In this document: positions 62,203 through 64,000 of the stretch, in pieces
How positions within the stretch are numbered: the stretch's first letter is position 1
Layout of the letters: each line of letters opens with the position of its first letter
Assembly: GCF_017744675.1 (NCBI RefSeq)
Contig: NZ_JAGIAV010000004.1
Coordinates: 606,567 to 670,566 of the forward strand
DNA: 64,000 bases
Direction of reading: 5' to 3'
DNA from: Flavobacterium sp.
GTDB taxonomy: Bacteria; Bacteroidota; Bacteroidia; Flavobacteriales; Flavobacteriaceae
The notes under the pieces: model-generated
What the model saw: the letters and a program-made list of their open reading frames with translations, nothing else
What the model was told of the DNA's origin: nothing
Database searches by the model: none
Program-made: the position numbers and the translations under genes

Positions 62203-64000
62203 TTAGATTTTGTCATACAGCCATACTCGCAATAGCGATAAAAGCTGGTCTACATCGACAGGTTTTGTAATATAGTCTGAAGCTCCTGCCTTAATGCATT
62301 TTTCTCTGTCTCCAGTCATCGCTTTGGCTGTTACTGCAATTACGGCTAAATTAAGAAATTTAGGGTTGCTTCTTATTTTCTCGGCTGTTTCGTAACCGTC
62401 CATATTAGGCATCATCATATCCAAGAGCACTACATCTGTGTCTGGGTTCTCGTCTAAAATCTTGATGGCTTCTTTTCCGTCAAAAGCTGTAATTACATTC
62501 ATTCTAAAGGCTTCCAAGGCTTTTGAAAGCGAATATATATTTCGTACATCATCGTCTACAATTAGTACTTTTTTCTCAAAGAGAATATTATTGAGCGAAT
62601 TTAGTTTTTTGTGATTATCTTTTGTATTGCCTTCTTTCTTTTCTTCAACCAAATGAAGGAAAAGTGAAACCTCATCGAGCATTCTCTGATACGAATGTGC
62701 CGTTTTTACAATAATAGAATCGGCGTATTTTCTAATTTTCAATTCTTCATTTACAGACAAACTTTTTCCTGTAAATACAATCACCGGCAGATTTTCTAAT
62801 CCTGGATTTTTCTTAACGCCATCTAGAATTTCGTAAGCCTGTTTGTCTGGAATTCCCATATCCAAAATTACGCAGTCTACCTCTTGTTTGCCCAAAGCAG
62901 ATAAACCAGCCGAAACTTCGCTTTTAATCTCCGAATTGATATCATACGTTTCTAAGAAATAAGCCAATGCCTTAGCATGTTTCGGGTTATCTTCGATAAT
63001 TAAAACTTTCTGAGATTCTTTGTTGATGATATGCTCAATGCGCATAAATACTTCTGGAATTTTGTCAAAAGCAACAGGTTTATCTAAGAAATCTACCGCT
63101 CCTTTTAGCAGACTTTCCTGTTTTAATTTGTGCGATGACATAATGTGCACCGAAATATGTTTGGTTTGAGAATGATTCTTTAACTCTTCCAACACTTGCC
63201 AGCCACTTTTAATTGGAAGTTCAATATCTAATAAAATTCCGATTGGCTTATAGATTAAAGCAAAATTCAAAGCATAATCTCCTCTTACGGCAACAACTCC
63301 TTTGTATCCTTTTTTCTGTGTAAAAGCCAGTAGCGATTTAGCAAAATTAATATCGTCTTCTACAATCAAGATTACTTTATCGCCTTCGACAATTGAATCT
63401 CTGTCGTCTTCAATTTCTGTTGGCACAACCTCGCTGATGTATCTTGGCTTGCTATCTGTTTCTTCTGTTATTTCTTCAAAAAACTCTTCATCTTGTTTTT
63501 TAGAAACCGAAACTTTATTCAAAGCCATTCCTAAAACGGGAAGGCACAGCGTAAATGTACTTCCTTCATTTACTTTACTATGCAATACGATCTCGCCTCG
63601 AAGCAGTTTTGCCAACTCGCGGCTGATCGATAATCCTAGACCTGTTCCTCCGTATTTACGTTTTGTCGAACCGTCTGCTTGCTGGAAAGCTTCAAATATT
63701 AAGGGCTGTTTTTCTAACGGAATTCCGATTCCGGTATCTTTTACTATAAAACAAATTATTTTGTTGTTATCGTCGTTTACTTTAATTTCAAGGCTTACCG
63801 TTCCTTTTTCTGTAAATTTGATGGCATTTGAAATCAGGTTTTTCAAGATCTGCTCCAAACGCATTTTATCTGTTTTAATCACAATTGGCGCTTCTTTGGC
63901 AATAATTTCAAAATTAATTCCCTTTTCTTTTGCCACCATATAAAACAAATTATGAAGATTGTCGGTGATTTCTTTTGTAGAAACATCCAAGAACTCCAAA
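62203..64000 (-). CDS. Hybrid histidine kinase with three receivers (5' part outside window)
   Basis: The last 598 codons are present; the gene enters from the right edge, and the apparent start (TTG at 63999) is internal. The visible order is the end of the dimerisation region; an ATPase domain with MRLEQILKNLISNAIKFTEKG, KDTGIGIPLEKQPLIFEAFQQ and GTGLGLSISRELA (about 50-160); receiver 1 (VILIVEDDINFAK; LLDIELPIKSGW; about 205-320); receiver 2 (VLIIEDNPKHAK; VILDMGIPDKQ; about 330-445), whose usual lysine region is changed (IIVKTAHSY); and receiver 3 (VLIVDDDVRNIYSL; VLLDMMMPNMDGYE; about 475-590). It belongs to the multi-receiver kinase group often found next to CheB/CheR in non-motile bacteria. 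Confidence 0.92.
   Translation of the reverse strand, partial: LEFLDVSTKEITDNLHNLFYMVAKEKGINFEIIAKEAPIVIKTDKMRLEQILKNLISNAIKFTEKGTVSLEIKVNDDNNKIICFIVKDTGIGIPLEKQPLIFEAFQQADGSTKRKYGGTGLGLSISRELAKLLRGEIVLHSKVNEGSTFTLCLPVLGMALNKVSVSKKQDEEFFEEITEETDSKPRYISEVVPTEIEDDRDSIVEGDKVILIVEDDINFAKSLLAFTQKKGYKGVVAVRGDYALNFALIYKPIGILLDIELPIKSGWQVLEELKNHSQTKHISVHIMSSHKLKQESLLKGAVDFLDKPVAFDKIPEVFMRIEHIINKESQKVLIIEDNPKHAKALAYFLETYDINSEIKSEVSAGLSALGKQEVDCVILDMGIPDKQAYEILDGVKKNPGLENLPVIVFTGKSLSVNEELKIRKYADSIIVKTAHSYQRMLDEVSLFLHLVEEKKEGNTKDNHKKLNSLNNILFEKKVLIVDDDVRNIYSLSKALEAFRMNVITAFDGKEAIKILDENPDTDVVLLDMMMPNMDGYETAEKIRSNPKFLNLAVIAVTAKAMTGDREKCIKAGASDYITKPVDVDQLLSLLRVWLYDKI

Noticed and set aside
63302..63943. 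213-codon plus-strand open frame
   Set aside because: Antisense shadow of the hybrid kinase; Ser/Ile-rich composition without domain features.

Overview
The window looks like a chromosome segment from a member of the Flavobacteriaceae, most likely Flavobacterium. It is low in G+C. It carries two SusC/SusD pairs, a hybrid two-component (HTCS) regulator, an ECF-sigma/FecR pair, a type IX secretion C-terminal signal, and Bacteroidetes-style promoters (TTTG...TAnnTTTG). No rRNA, tRNA, CRISPR array or complete insertion sequence was seen. Its two ends cut an aldose epimerase (left) and a hybrid histidine kinase (right).

Layout. (1) 1-13716: a polysaccharide utilization locus on the minus strand (SusC, SusD, a GH-A clan hydrolase, two GH43-type hydrolases, a partial aldose 1-epimerase), with a divergent HTCS regulator at 9787-13716; arabinan or another arabinose-containing glycan is the likely substrate. 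(2) 13802-24381: mixed functions, including a TonB receptor with a His-rich plug, an ArgA-like acetyltransferase coupled to a 48-residue membrane peptide, two DoxX proteins, a quinone-oxidoreductase-like dehydrogenase, an AraC regulator, a TauE/DUF1634 pair and a luciferase-like oxidoreductase. (3) 25057-33980: a siderophore-type TonB receptor divergent from a FadI-like thiolase, a MarR-S41 peptidase operon, and divergent sdhA-sdhB with no cytochrome b gene nearby. (4) 34169-38695: a secreted multidomain sugar dehydrogenase, a DapB-like reductase and a DUF1810 protein. (5) 38990-48327: ECF sigma, FecR, STN-containing SusC, SusD, a surface lipoprotein and a di-heme peroxidase, apparently one co-regulated unit with no carbohydrase. 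This is the best candidate for a poorly described system. (6) 49421-58164: heavy-metal efflux (DUF6660 protein, CzcA-type RND pump, TolC, adaptor, Zn/Cd P-type ATPase). (7) 58464-64000: two outer-membrane barrels, then CheB-CheR-receiver-hybrid kinase on the minus strand.

The most unusual sequence-level feature is the abundance of short palindromic repeats of about ten families. They fill the spaces between genes, especially convergent ones. Two lie inside coding sequence: repeat DNA encodes part of the signal peptides of the RND adaptor (51829-53100) and of TolC (53103-54344). A three-copy tandem array of a ~230 bp hairpin-rich unit fills 24413-25050.

Limits: family names come from motifs recognised by eye. 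No database search was run. Start codons were chosen by signal-peptide position, family fit and spacing.
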